The notes under the pieces were generated by a model. The model did not search any database and was not told the origin of the DNA. It was given only the letters and a program-made list of their open reading frames with translations. From Thermohalobaculum sp963700775 (GTDB lineage: Bacteria; Pseudomonadota; Alphaproteobacteria; Rhodobacterales; Rhodobacteraceae), in the NCBI GenBank assembly GCA_963700775.1, contig CAVOYU010000014.1, positions 1-64,000 on the forward strand: a stretch of 64,000 bases of DNA, in the 5' to 3' direction. Numbering within the stretch: the first letter of the stretch is position 1; each line of letters begins with the position of its first letter. The position numbers were made by a program, and so were the translations under genes. Positions 41,080 to 49,198 of this stretch are shown here, piece after piece.

Positions 41080-42369
41080 ATGAACGAGGAGCCGTCCGGG
41101 AAGATGCAAGCAGGCGCGCGTGTCCAGGGAACCTGCCGGCTGTGCGGATCGCCGTTCCACCGTTCCCTCGTCGATCTCGGCAAGACTCCGCTCTGCCAGA
41201 CCCTGCTCGAATTCGAGCAGCTCGACATGATGGAGCCGTTCTATCCGCTGCACGCCTTCGTCTGCGAGTCCTGCTGGCTGGTGCAGGTTAAGGAGTACAT
41301 CGCCGCCGACGAGATCTTCACCGACCACTACCCGTACTATTCGTCCTTCTCGACCTCCTGGGTCGCCCATGCGAAGGCCTATTGCGAGATGATCAGCCGG
41401 CGCCGCGGGCTTGGCGGCGACGACTTCGTGGTCGAACTCGCCTGCAATGACGGCTACCTGCTGCAGCATTTCCCCCCGGCGGGCATCACCAACATCCTCG
41501 GCGTCGAGCCCAGCGCCAACGTGGCCGAGGCGGCGGCGGCCAAGGGCATTCCGGTGCTGGTCGATTTCTTCGGCGAGGCGGCCGCCGGGCGCATCGTCGC
41601 CGGGCACGGCCAGGCGGCGCTGGTGATCGGCAACAACGTCCTGGCCCATGTGCCGGGCCTGAACGACTTCGTCGCCGGGGTGAAGCGGCTGCTGCGGCCG
41701 GACGGGATCGCGAATTTCGAGTTCCCGCATCTGGAGAAGCTGATCGCCGAGAACCAGTTCGACACCATCTACCACGAGCATTTCTGTTATTTCTCCGCCA
41801 CCGCCATCCAGGCGCTGGCCCGGCGGCACGGCCTGGTTTTCTTCGACGTCGAGGAGCTGCCGACCCATGGCGGGTCGCTGCGAATCTACCTGGCCCATGA
41901 GGGCGCCGAGACCCAGAGCCGGGCGGTCACGGACCTGCTCGCCCGCGAGCAGGCGGCCGGGTTCCGCACCGGCGCCTTCTACGCGGCCTTCGAGGAGCGG
42001 GTGATGGCGACCAAGCGCCGGCTGCTCGCCTTCCTGATCGGGGCGAGGGACGCCGGCAAGTCCGTCGTCGGCTATGGCGCGCCCGGCAAGGGCAACACGC
42101 TGCTGAACTACTGCGGCATCGGCCCGGACCTGCTGAAGTTCACGGTAGACCGCAATCCGCACCGGCAGGGACGCTTCACGCCCGGGCGCCACATCCCGAT
42201 CCTGCCGGTCGAGGCGATCGACGCCGAGCGGCCCGATTACGTCCTGATCCTGCCCTGGAACCTGCGGGCCGAGATCTCGGCGCAGATGCGGCACATCGGC
42301 GACTGGGGCGGAAGGTTCGTCGTCCCGATTCCGGAAGTGGAGATCTTCGAGCCGGAGGGCCGGTCGTGA
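41080..42369 (+). CDS. SAM-dependent sugar C-methyltransferase (NovU/TylC3-type)
   Basis: A 429-residue three-part enzyme. An N-terminal zinc-binding domain has CRLCGSPFH and FVCESCWLVQ. The central Rossmann domain has VVELACNDGYLLQHF and VEPSANVAEAA. The C-terminal domain (SVVGYGAPGKGNTLLNYCGI, PWNLRAEISAQM) is typical of deoxysugar 3-C-methyltransferases. It would add a methyl branch to an NDP-4-keto-deoxysugar. The ATG at 41080 has AGAGGGAGCG upstream. The stop overlaps the GTG start of the cytidylyltransferase gene. Confidence 0.9.
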   Translation: MNEEPSGKMQAGARVQGTCRLCGSPFHRSLVDLGKTPLCQTLLEFEQLDMMEPFYPLHAFVCESCWLVQVKEYIAADEIFTDHYPYYSSFSTSWVAHAKAYCEMISRRRGLGGDDFVVELACNDGYLLQHFPPAGITNILGVEPSANVAEAAAAKGIPVLVDFFGEAAAGRIVAGHGQAALVIGNNVLAHVPGLNDFVAGVKRLLRPDGIANFEFPHLEKLIAENQFDTIYHEHFCYFSATAIQALARRHGLVFFDVEELPTHGGSLRIYLAHEGAETQSRAVTDLLAREQAAGFRTGAFYAAFEERVMATKRRLLAFLIGARDAGKSVVGYGAPGKGNTLLNYCGIGPDLLKFTVDRNPHRQGRFTPGRHIPILPVEAIDAERPDYVLILPWNLRAEISAQMRHIGDWGGRFVVPIPEVEIFEPEGRS

Positions 42370-43157
42370 AGGTCGTCCTGTTCTGCGGCGGCCTCGGCAC
42401 GCGCATCCGCGAGTACTCCGAGCAGGTCCCGAAGCCGATGATTCCGATCGGCAACCAGCCGATCCTTTCGCATGTGATGAACTACTACCGCGACTGGGGC
42501 CACGACGACTTCGTCCTGTGCCTCGGTTACAAGGCCAACGTGATCAAGGAATTCTTCCTGAACTACAATCCGCAGATCGATACCGACTGCGTGCTCGACC
42601 ACGGCAAGGTCGAGATGCTGGGGCCAAGCAGGGTCGACTGGCGCGTCGCGATGATCGACACCGGCATCTGGCGCAACGTCGGCAGCCGGCTCTGGCATGT
42701 GCGTGACCATGTGCGCGACGAGAAGATGTTCCTGGCCAACTACAGCGACGGCCTGGCCGACGTCGACCTGCCGGCGATGATCGAGGCCTTCGAACGCAGC
42801 GGAAAGGTTGCCTGTTTCCTGGCCGTGCACCCGCCGGTGAGCTTCCACGTCGCCGATCTCGATCCGGACGGCAACGTGTCGCGCCTGATTTCCTCGCAGG
42901 ACTCCGACATCTGGATCAACGGCGGCTATTTCATCATGAAGCCCGAGATATTCGACTACATGAACGATGGCGAGGAGCTGGTGGTCGAGCCCTTCTCGCG
43001 GCTGATCGCGGAGGACAAGCTGATGGCCTACCGTCATACCGGATTCTGGCGCCCGATGGACACGCTGCGCGACCGGCAGGTGCTCGAGACCATGGTCGAG
43101 AACGGGGACATGCCCTGGCGGCGCCTGAGCGCGCCTCCGGCAGCGGCGCCCGCCTGA
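42366..43157 (+). CDS. rfbF: glucose-1-phosphate cytidylyltransferase
   Basis: A 263-residue nucleotidyltransferase. The nucleotide-binding N-terminus is KVVLFCGGLGTRIREYSEQV followed by PKPMIPIGNQPILSHVMNYY; later DSDIWINGGYFIMKPEIFDY and TGFWRPMDTLRDRQVLE match the RfbF family. It makes CDP-glucose from CTP and glucose-1-phosphate, the entry to CDP-linked deoxysugars. The GTG start overlaps the methyltransferase stop. The next enzyme of the known pathway, CDP-glucose 4,6-dehydratase, is not in the window. Confidence 0.92.
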   Translation: MKVVLFCGGLGTRIREYSEQVPKPMIPIGNQPILSHVMNYYRDWGHDDFVLCLGYKANVIKEFFLNYNPQIDTDCVLDHGKVEMLGPSRVDWRVAMIDTGIWRNVGSRLWHVRDHVRDEKMFLANYSDGLADVDLPAMIEAFERSGKVACFLAVHPPVSFHVADLDPDGNVSRLISSQDSDIWINGGYFIMKPEIFDYMNDGEELVVEPFSRLIAEDKLMAYRHTGFWRPMDTLRDRQVLETMVENGDMPWRRLSAPPAAAPA

Positions 43158-43161
43158 GCCG

Positions 43162-43809
43162 ATGTTGCCCATTGGCCTCTTCGACCGCGGCCGGCCGGCG
43201 AGGGTGCTCTGCCTCGGCGCGCATTCCGACGACATCGAGATCGGCGCCGGTGGCGCGCTCCTCTCCTGGATCGCGTCCGGTGCCAGGCTCGAGGTCACGT
43301 GGTGCGTCGCCAGCGCCGCCGGCGCCCGCGGCGACGAGGCGACCCGCTCCGCCCGTGCCTTCCTGGACGGCGCGGCGGCGACCGAGCTGGTGCTCGGCGA
43401 TTTCCGGGACGGCTATCTTCCGGCCGAGCGGGCGCGGCTGAAGGACTGGGTCGAGTTGCTGAAGCGCGACAGCGGCCCGGATATCATCCTCACCCACACG
43501 GACGCCGACTTGCACCAGGATCACCGGCTGATCCGCGAGCTGACCTGGAATACCTTCCGCGATCACCTGATCCTGGAATACGAGATCCCGAAATGGGACG
43601 GGGACCTCGGGCGCGCGAACGCCTATGTCGCCCTCGACGAGCCGGTGCTCGAGCGGAAGATCGCGCTTCTGCTCGAACACTTCGCCACCCAGCGCTCGAA
43701 GGACTGGTTCGACGCCGAGACCTTCCGCGGCCTGGCGCGCCTGCGCGGGGTCGAATGCCGGAGCCGCTATGCCGAGGCCTTCCGGGCCAGGAAGCTTCTG
43801 CTGTCCTGA
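43162..43809 (+). CDS. PIG-L / LmbE family deacetylase
   Basis: A 215-residue zinc-dependent deacetylase-fold protein. The metal site is CLGAHSDDIEIGAGGAL with the catalytic HxDD-type motif, and the third ligand is in TDADLHQDHRLIRELTW. Members remove N-acetyl groups from amino sugars, e.g. N-acetylglucosaminyl conjugates. It starts 4 bp after the cytidylyltransferase stop, so it belongs to the sugar cassette and may deacetylate a precursor of the same glycan (inference). Confidence 0.9.
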   Translation: MLPIGLFDRGRPARVLCLGAHSDDIEIGAGGALLSWIASGARLEVTWCVASAAGARGDEATRSARAFLDGAAATELVLGDFRDGYLPAERARLKDWVELLKRDSGPDIILTHTDADLHQDHRLIRELTWNTFRDHLILEYEIPKWDGDLGRANAYVALDEPVLERKIALLLEHFATQRSKDWFDAETFRGLARLRGVECRSRYAEAFRARKLLLS

Positions 43810-44198
43810 TCCGGCTGCGCGACGGCCCGCTCCGGGTCCGGAGATGTGGGGGATTGTGACGAGGGTCCGGCCGCTGCCGGTGTGCGGCCCCGGCCGTGCC
43901 GGAGCAGTGCCCGGCGATTCCGGCAAGGGACGATCGAATCCGGCAAGGGACGGAACTGCCGCTCCGGGGCTCGGCGTGGGAAAAGTCCCTCGAAGCGGCG
44001 GACTCCCGGCCGGCAGGTCAGGGGGCAAGCGAGACCCTGAACTGCCGGCGCGGGGCCGATGCGCGGGTGGCGAGGACGCCAGCGAGAGCCCGCGCGTCGT
44101 CGAAGGGCCTGACAGGGACCGGAACCCAGGCTCAGCCGTTGGCGGCGCGGCCAGCGGGGTCGGTTCCGGCGCCCGGCAGACGCCGGAGGAATTTCAGA
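43810..44198. other. 389-bp intergenic region with a short direct repeat
   Basis: No convincing gene on either strand; open frames here are Arg/Gly-rich shadows without ribosome sites. A direct repeat TCCGGCAAGGGACG occurs at 43919-43932 and 43939-43952, a 20-bp period. No terminator with a T-tract was seen after the deacetylase gene. Confidence 0.5.
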
Positions 44199-44624
44199 TC
44201 AGCCCGCGACGGCCCTGCGAAGCTCGTCCGACGAGTTGCAGGCACCCCGGAACAGCGATCCGCGGGTCTGGTAGACGGCCGGCACTGCGGCCGGGCGCAT
44301 GACCGCGGGCAGCGTTTCCGCCGCAGGCCGGTGGCTGGCCGCAGGCGCGGACATCCGGGAGGCCGGGAGAACCAGGGGGCGCTCGTCGCGCGCTTCCTTG
44401 GCGGCGGGAGCGGTTTCGGCCCTCGTCACCGGCATCGAAGCCGGGACCGGCGCGGCGGCGGCCATCGCCGGACGGGAAGGCGCGGCGCTGGCGAGCAGGT
44501 CCAGCCCGGATTTCGCGGGCTCGCGCGACAGCTTTTCGGCCATGCGGATGAATTGTTCGATCTTGGCGATCTCGCCCTGCAGCCGGTCACGGTGCGCCGC
44601 TGCAATCATCAGAATATCGGTCAC
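44199..44624 (-). CDS. hypothetical protein, 141 residues, N-terminal helix and Ala/Pro-rich middle
   Basis: A GTG start at 44624 has GAGGGTAAAG upstream. Residues 1 to about 45 (TDILMIAAAHRDRLQGEIAK, IEQFIRMAEKLSRE) form a likely helix or short coiled coil. Residues about 50-115 are Ala/Pro/Arg-rich and probably disordered. The C-terminus, YQTRGSLFRGACNSSDELRR, looks more ordered. I do not recognise the family. It points towards the sugar cassette but is on the opposite strand. A function cannot be proposed. Confidence 0.6.
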   Translation of the reverse strand: MTDILMIAAAHRDRLQGEIAKIEQFIRMAEKLSREPAKSGLDLLASAAPSRPAMAAAAPVPASMPVTRAETAPAAKEARDERPLVLPASRMSAPAASHRPAAETLPAVMRPAAVPAVYQTRGSLFRGACNSSDELRRAVAG

Positions 44625-44774
44625 GGTCTTTACCCTCGCATGTACACGACCAGAACAACGGGTGGGGTACTCACACATCCATGTCCACCCAAGTGTCATG
44701 ATGCTTCACGCTCTGGAAAAATCTAGGAAAATCTGGCTCGATGTATCATTACACAACCTGAGGGAGAGCGGCCA

Positions 44775-44805
44775 TTAGGGGGGCTCTGCCATCATAAGGT
44801 ATAAT
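44775..44805 (+). promoter_or_regulatory. candidate promoter with perfect TATAAT
   Basis: TATAAT at 44800-44805 preceded 19 bases upstream by a weak TTAGGG (44775-44780). It is oriented towards the DHDPS-family gene 286 bp downstream. The -35 match is poor, so only the -10 element is convincing. Confidence 0.3.
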
Positions 44806-45031
44806 AATGCGATCAGTCCGGTTTCGATACTTTCCCACCCGGCCTGTCGGCAGCGCCGGGCAGGGAATCGATTCGCCGGAATGGCTCGGGTGGCGCGTTG
44901 GGCGCTCCGCTCCCGCCGCCGCCGGGGCCGCACCGCCGCTCTCCGGAAAATGCCGGCTCCGTCGGCCATATCCGTTCCAAGGCCCGGCGAACCGGTCTAT
45001 CCTCCGGCGCGAATCCCGAGCCCCGAAGTCG

Positions 45032-45085
45032 CGATCCAGCATGATGTCCAGATCCATCACGAAGCCCCGATCCAGCACGAGGTCC
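45032..45085 (+). repeat. three imperfect 18-bp tandem repeats
   Basis: Copies begin CGATCCAGCATGATG (45032), AGATCCATCACGAAG (45050) and CGATCCAGCACGAGG (45068), with exact 18-base spacing. They end 5 bp before the ATG at 45091. The period of six codons keeps the frame of the downstream gene. Confidence 0.75.
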
Positions 45086-45090
45086 CGCCC

Positions 45091-46008
45091 ATGACCCAGA
45101 CACCGCTCCGCGGGGTGATCTCCCCGACCCTGACCCCCTTCGATGACGACCTCTCGATCGCCGAGGATCTGTACGTCTCCCACGCCAAACGCTGCCTGGC
45201 GGACGGCTGCGTCGGGCTCGCGCCCTTCGGCACCACCAGCGAGGCGCTGTCCGTCGGCATGGACGAGCGGATGGGGATGCTGGAGAAGCTGGTCGCCTCG
45301 GGCGTGCCGGCGGCGAAGCTCATTCCGGGCACCGGGCTGACCAATCTGCCGGACACGATCCGGCTCACCCGGCACGCGGTCGAGCTCGGCTGCGCCGGCG
45401 CGATGACCCTGCCGCCGTTCTACTTCAAGAACGTGGCAGATGACGGGCTCTACGACTATTTCCGCCGGCTGGTCGAGGGCGTGGCCGACGACCGGCTGCG
45501 CATCTATCTCTACCATATCCCGCAGGTCTCGGGTGTCGGCATCCCGGTGCCGCTGGTGGCCCGGCTGCACCGCGATTTCCCGGACGTGATCGTCGGCATC
45601 AAGGACAGTTCGGCGGTGTGGGAGAACACTTCCGGGCTGCTCGGGATCAAGGGGCTGATCGTCTATCCGGGCTCGGAGCTGCCGCTGATCGAGTGCCTCG
45701 GCATGGGTTCGATGGGGGTGATCTCGGCCACCGCCAACATCAATGCCGGCGGGATCGCCGAGGTGATCCGGCTCTGGGATGCGGGCGACAAGGCCGGTGC
45801 TTCGGCGAAGCACGAGCAGGTGAAGAAGTTCCGCCTGGCCGTGCAGGGCTATGCGCCGATCCCGGTGATGAAGCGGATGCTGGCACTGGCCTCGGGCGAT
45901 GCGCGCTGGGCCAACATCCGCCCGCCGCTCCTGCCCGCGAGCGTCGCCGAGGGCCAGGCGCTCGCCGGCCAGCTCGCGGGAGATTTCGGCTTCCGGCTCG
46001 CGGCCTGA
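45091..46008 (+). CDS. dihydrodipicolinate synthase (DHDPS/NAL) family aldolase
   Basis: A 305-residue (beta/alpha)8 aldolase. The Schiff-base Lys is in VIVGIKDSSAVWENT, the catalytic Tyr in LYHIPQVSGVG, and the pyruvate-binding loop reads FGTTSEALSVG, with Ser where true DapA has Gly (GTTGE). With YHIP in place of YNVP it fits a side branch of the family rather than DapA itself. Substrate unknown: pyruvate plus some aldehyde is expected. The ATG at 45091 has CACGAGGT upstream; a longer N-terminus is possible but atypical. pyrC starts 10 bp downstream. Confidence 0.88.
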   Translation: MTQTPLRGVISPTLTPFDDDLSIAEDLYVSHAKRCLADGCVGLAPFGTTSEALSVGMDERMGMLEKLVASGVPAAKLIPGTGLTNLPDTIRLTRHAVELGCAGAMTLPPFYFKNVADDGLYDYFRRLVEGVADDRLRIYLYHIPQVSGVGIPVPLVARLHRDFPDVIVGIKDSSAVWENTSGLLGIKGLIVYPGSELPLIECLGMGSMGVISATANINAGGIAEVIRLWDAGDKAGASAKHEQVKKFRLAVQGYAPIPVMKRMLALASGDARWANIRPPLLPASVAEGQALAGQLAGDFGFRLAA

Positions 46009-46018
46009 GGGCGCCGGC

Positions 46019-47065
46019 ATGGCCGACAAGCGGCTGACCATCCGCCGCCCGGACGACTGGCACCTGCACCTGCGCGACGGGGCGATGCTGGAGGGGGTGC
46101 TGCCATGGTCGGCGGCGCATGTGGCCCGCGCCATCATCATGCCGAACCTGGTGCCGCCGGTGGTGACCGGGGCCGAGGCGGCCGCCTATCGCGAGCGCAT
46201 CGCGAGGGCGCTGCCCGAGGGGGCGCGGTTCGAGCCGCTGATGACCCTCTACCTCACCGAGGACACCGACCCGGATGACGTGGCCGCGGCCGCGGCTTCC
46301 GGGCTGGTGAAGGCGGTCAAGCTCTACCCGGCCGGGGCGACCACCAATTCCGCCTCGGGCGTGCGGGACTTCGGGCGCGTGGCGCCGGTGCTGGAGCGCA
46401 TGGCCGAGATCGGCCTGCCGCTCTGCGTCCATGGCGAGGTCACCGACCCTGCGGTCGACATCTTCGACCGCGAGGCGGTGTTCATCGACCGGGTGCTCGA
46501 CCCGGTCCGGCGGCGGACGCCGGGGCTGAAGGTGGTGATGGAGCATGTCACCACCCGCGAGGGGGTCGACTATGTGCGGAGCGCGGCCGAGGGGCTCGCG
46601 GCGACGCTGACGACCCATCACCTGATCATCAACCGCAACCACATCCTGGCGGGCGGCATCCGGCCGCACTACTACTGCCTGCCGGTGGCGAAGCGCGAGA
46701 CTCACCGGCTGGCCCTGCGGGCGGCGGCGGTGTCGGGCGACGGGCGGTTCTTCTCCGGCACCGACTCGGCACCCCATGCCGACCCGCTGAAGGAGGCCGC
46801 CTGCGGCTGCGCGGGCTGCTTCACGGCGCCGAATTTCCTCGCCTGCCTCACCCATGTGTTCGAGGAGGAAGGGGCGCTCGACCGGCTCGAGGGCTTCGTC
46901 TCGCTGGCGGGGCCCGCCTTCTATGGCCTGCCGCCGAACGAGGACCGGATCACGCTGGTCAAGGGCGACGCGCCCGTGGCATATCCCGCCGGAATCGAGA
47001 CCGGGGCAGGCCGGGTGACGGTCTTCGATCCTGGATTTCCGATCCGTTGGCGGGTTGAGGGCTGA
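46019..47065 (+). CDS. pyrC: dihydroorotase
   Basis: A 348-residue class II dihydroorotase of pyrimidine synthesis, cyclising carbamoyl aspartate. The metal-binding HxH is in RRPDDWHLHLRDGAMLE. The carbamylated-Lys region is VKAVKLYPAGATTNS, and further His ligands are in LCVHGEV and VVMEHVTT; the catalytic Asp is in FFSGTDSAPH. The ATG at 46019 follows TGAGGGCGC. It is followed by pyrE at 78 bp, so two consecutive pathway neighbours are linked. Confidence 0.95.
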   Translation: MADKRLTIRRPDDWHLHLRDGAMLEGVLPWSAAHVARAIIMPNLVPPVVTGAEAAAYRERIARALPEGARFEPLMTLYLTEDTDPDDVAAAAASGLVKAVKLYPAGATTNSASGVRDFGRVAPVLERMAEIGLPLCVHGEVTDPAVDIFDREAVFIDRVLDPVRRRTPGLKVVMEHVTTREGVDYVRSAAEGLAATLTTHHLIINRNHILAGGIRPHYYCLPVAKRETHRLALRAAAVSGDGRFFSGTDSAPHADPLKEAACGCAGCFTAPNFLACLTHVFEEEGALDRLEGFVSLAGPAFYGLPPNEDRITLVKGDAPVAYPAGIETGAGRVTVFDPGFPIRWRVEG

Positions 47066-47070
47066 GCGCC

Positions 47071-47095
47071 TCCTTCCCCCCTTGTGGGGGAGGGA
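47071..47095. repeat. intergenic C/G-rich palindrome between pyrC and pyrE
   Basis: A 10-bp stem with one G-T pair (47071-47080 with 47086-47095) and a 5-base loop, followed by another G-rich run to 47108. It lacks a T-tract, so it is more likely a dispersed intergenic repeat or processing site than a terminator. Confidence 0.5.
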
Positions 47096-47143
47096 TGGGG
47101 AGGGGGGGTGCCACAGGCGCCTGACGAAAATCGAGGGAGCCAG

Positions 47144-47839
47144 ATGATCCAGACCAGTTTCCCCGACCGCGAACTGATGGGCCGCGAGGTCGCCCGCATG
47201 CTGCTGGAGATCGGGGCGGTGCATTTCCGCGCCGACCCGCCCTACAAGTTGACCTCCGGCCTGGCGAGCCCGGTCTATATCGACTGCCGCAAGCTGATCT
47301 CGTACCCGCGCATCCGCTCGGCCTGCATGGACTTCGCCTGCTCGGTGCTGATGCGCGACGCCGGCTACGAGCGGTTCGACGCGGTCGCCGGTGGCGAGAC
47401 CGCCGGCATTCCCTTCGCCGCCTGGATCGCCGAGCGCCTGGCCCTGCCGATGCTCTATGTCCGCAAGAAGCCGAAGGGCTTCGGCCGCGACGCCCGGATC
47501 GAGGGCGAGATCCGCGAGGGCAGCCGGGTACTGCTGGTCGAGGACCTGACCACCGACGGCGGCTCGAAGGTCAGCTTCGTCAACGCGATCCGCGAGGCCG
47601 GGGCCGAATGCGCCCATACCATCGTGGTGTTCTATTATGGCATCTTTACGGAGGTGCCGGGCAAGCTGGCCGAGCAGGGCATCGCGCTCCATTACCTCGC
47701 CACCTGGCGCGACGTGCTGGCCGAGGCGCGGCGGGGCGGCTATTTCGACGCCGCGGTGATGGACGAGGTGGAGAAGTTCCTCGACCGGCCGCTGGAGTGG
47801 TCGGCGGCCAACGGCGGCAAGGGCGAGATCTCGATCTGA
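47144..47839 (+). CDS. pyrE: orotate phosphoribosyltransferase
   Basis: A 231-residue enzyme that forms orotidine-5'-phosphate from orotate and PRPP. The PRPP-binding motif is RVLLVEDLTTDGGSKVSFVN; other marks are LTSGLASPVYIDCRKLISYP and VAGGETAGIPFAAWIAERL. The ATG at 47144 has GAGGGAGCC upstream. The open frame extends further 5' but would cross the palindrome, and no ribosome site supports it. Confidence 0.96.
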   Translation: MIQTSFPDRELMGREVARMLLEIGAVHFRADPPYKLTSGLASPVYIDCRKLISYPRIRSACMDFACSVLMRDAGYERFDAVAGGETAGIPFAAWIAERLALPMLYVRKKPKGFGRDARIEGEIREGSRVLLVEDLTTDGGSKVSFVNAIREAGAECAHTIVVFYYGIFTEVPGKLAEQGIALHYLATWRDVLAEARRGGYFDAAVMDEVEKFLDRPLEWSAANGGKGEISI

Positions 47840-47980
47840 CGCGCCGCTGTCCCGCGCCCGATGCGGGAACGCGGGGGGCTGTGCCCCTTGCCCCCACCTC
47901 CGGACGCCCCCATATCCCCTGCAAGCGGGTGCTGCCTGGCGGGCCCGCGTCTGACGTCGCTTTGCTGAAAGGACGGTCGC

Positions 47981-48397
47981 ATGTCACGGGTTTCCTTCAC
48001 CTCGCAGCCCTTTCTGCTGGGCTTCGACCGGCTCGACAAGCTGGTCGAGCGCACCATGAAGGCCGGGGCCGACAACTATCCGCCCTTCAACATCGAGCAG
48101 CGCGGCGAGGATGCCTACCGCATCACGCTGGCGGTCGCCGGTTTCGCCGAGGACGATCTCTCGATCACCGTCGAGGAGCAGCAGCTGATCGTCCGCGGCC
48201 GGCATGACGCCGAGGAGGACGGGCGCGTCTATCTGCATCGCGGCATCGCCGCCCGGCCGTTCCAGCGCAGCTTCGTTCTGGCCGAGCATGTGGAGGTCGA
48301 GAGCGCCGGGCTGGAATGCGGGCTGCTGCATGTGGATCTTGTGCGCCGGAAGCCGGAGACGGCGGTGCGCACGATCAGGATCGGGGGAACGGAGTGA
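47981..48397 (+). CDS. small heat shock protein, Hsp20 family
   Basis: A 138-residue ATP-independent chaperone. The alpha-crystallin domain spans about residues 30-130 (YPPFNIEQRGEDAYRITLAV, QQLIVRGRHDAEEDGRVYLH, RGIAARPFQRSFVLAEHVEV). The N-terminus VSFTSQPFLLGFDRLDKLVE is typical of alphaproteobacterial HspA-type proteins. The DUF1150 gene follows directly, a usual partner. No ROSE-type thermometer was identified in the 141 bp upstream. Confidence 0.93.
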   Translation: MSRVSFTSQPFLLGFDRLDKLVERTMKAGADNYPPFNIEQRGEDAYRITLAVAGFAEDDLSITVEEQQLIVRGRHDAEEDGRVYLHRGIAARPFQRSFVLAEHVEVESAGLECGLLHVDLVRRKPETAVRTIRIGGTE

Positions 48398-48402
48398 CCA
48401 GG

Positions 48403-48618
48403 ATGAACAGGAATCCATTCACCAACCAGACCGGCGAGCCGATCGTCTATGTGCGCGAGGTCGCGCCCGAGGAGCTGCCGGACGAGCTGAAGGGCGCGCC
48501 GGCGAAGCTGTTCGCGCTGCACGATGCCGAGGGCAACCGGCTGGCGATCGCGCCGGACCGGCGCCAGGCCTTCGCGCTGGCGCGGCGCAACGATCTGCGG
48601 CCGCTGAGCGTGCATTGA
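48403..48618 (+). CDS. DUF1150 family protein
   Basis: A 71-residue soluble protein: GEPIVYVREVAPEELPDELK and LFALHDAEGNRLAIAPDRRQ, then AFALARRNDLRPLSVH. This matches DUF1150, a small alphaproteobacterial family of unknown function usually placed after hsp20. The ATG at 48403 has GGAG eight bases upstream; a GTG at 48394 overlapping the hsp20 stop is the alternative start, which would add three residues. Confidence 0.88.
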   Translation: MNRNPFTNQTGEPIVYVREVAPEELPDELKGAPAKLFALHDAEGNRLAIAPDRRQAFALARRNDLRPLSVH

Positions 48619-48683
48619 CGGCGCGGGCAACCGGCGCGGAACGCCGACACCCGGCGCCACGCTGGAGTGAATCTGGGGTTGCG

Positions 48684-49148
48684 TCAGGCCGCCCGCGAGG
48701 CGGCGGGCTCGGTGATCAGGGCATAGAGCGCCGCGGCCTCGGTGGTCTTGCGAAGCTTGGCCCGGGTCTCCTGATCGCGCAGCAGGCGCGAGACACGGGC
48801 CAGCGCCCGGAGATGGTCGGCGCCGGATTCCTCGGGTGCCAGCAGCACGAAGACCAGATCGACGCCCTGGCCGTCCGCGGCCTCGAAATCCGCCGGCTTC
48901 TCGAGCCGGGCGAACAGGCCGACGATGGACTGCAGCCCGGCGAGCCGCGCATGAGGGATGGCGACGCCGCCGCCCATGGCGGTGGAGCCGAGCTTCTCGC
49001 GGGCCAGCAGCCCCTCGACCACCACTCGGGTGTCGAGCCCGTATGCGTCGCGGGCACGCTGGCCGATCTCCTGGAAGATCTGCTTCTTGCTGCCGGCCTT
49101 GAGGGCGGGGAGGATCGCGTCGCGCGCAATCACGTCGGCGAGTTCCAT
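48684..49148 (-). CDS. ptsN: nitrogen-regulatory PTS IIA protein PtsN
   Basis: A 154-residue IIA(Ntr) protein of the nitrogen phosphotransferase relay. The phosphorylated His is in GGGVAIPHARLAGL; GLLAREKLGSTAMG and VFVLLAPEESGADHLRALA are family marks. It takes phosphate from EI(Ntr)/NPr and regulates potassium, nitrogen and carbon functions by protein contacts. It is the last gene of the rpoN-hpf-ptsN block, as in many proteobacteria. Confidence 0.95.
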   Translation of the reverse strand: MELADVIARDAILPALKAGSKKQIFQEIGQRARDAYGLDTRVVVEGLLAREKLGSTAMGGGVAIPHARLAGLQSIVGLFARLEKPADFEAADGQGVDLVFVLLAPEESGADHLRALARVSRLLRDQETRAKLRKTTEAAALYALITEPAASRAA

Positions 49149-49198
49149 GGGATCTTTCCGTGAGTTCTGTCTGATTACCGTTGCGGACGCTGCCGGGC

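Larger units (their letters stand above)
44625..45090. other. 466-bp divergent intergenic region with AT-rich part and tandem repeats
   Basis: Bases 44640-44820 are AT-richer than average and likely hold promoters for both flanking genes. A perfect TATAAT lies at 44800-44805. Three imperfect 18-bp repeats start at 45032, 45050 and 45068, directly before the DHDPS-family ATG. An in-frame ATG at 44881 could extend that protein by 70 residues, but the extension is Arg/Pro-rich and atypical. Confidence 0.5.

Noticed and set aside
44881..45090. N-terminal extension of the DHDPS-family protein
   Set aside because: Arg/Pro-rich and absent from the family; the ATG at 45091 has a ribosome site. Retained only as a question in the tandem-repeat finding.
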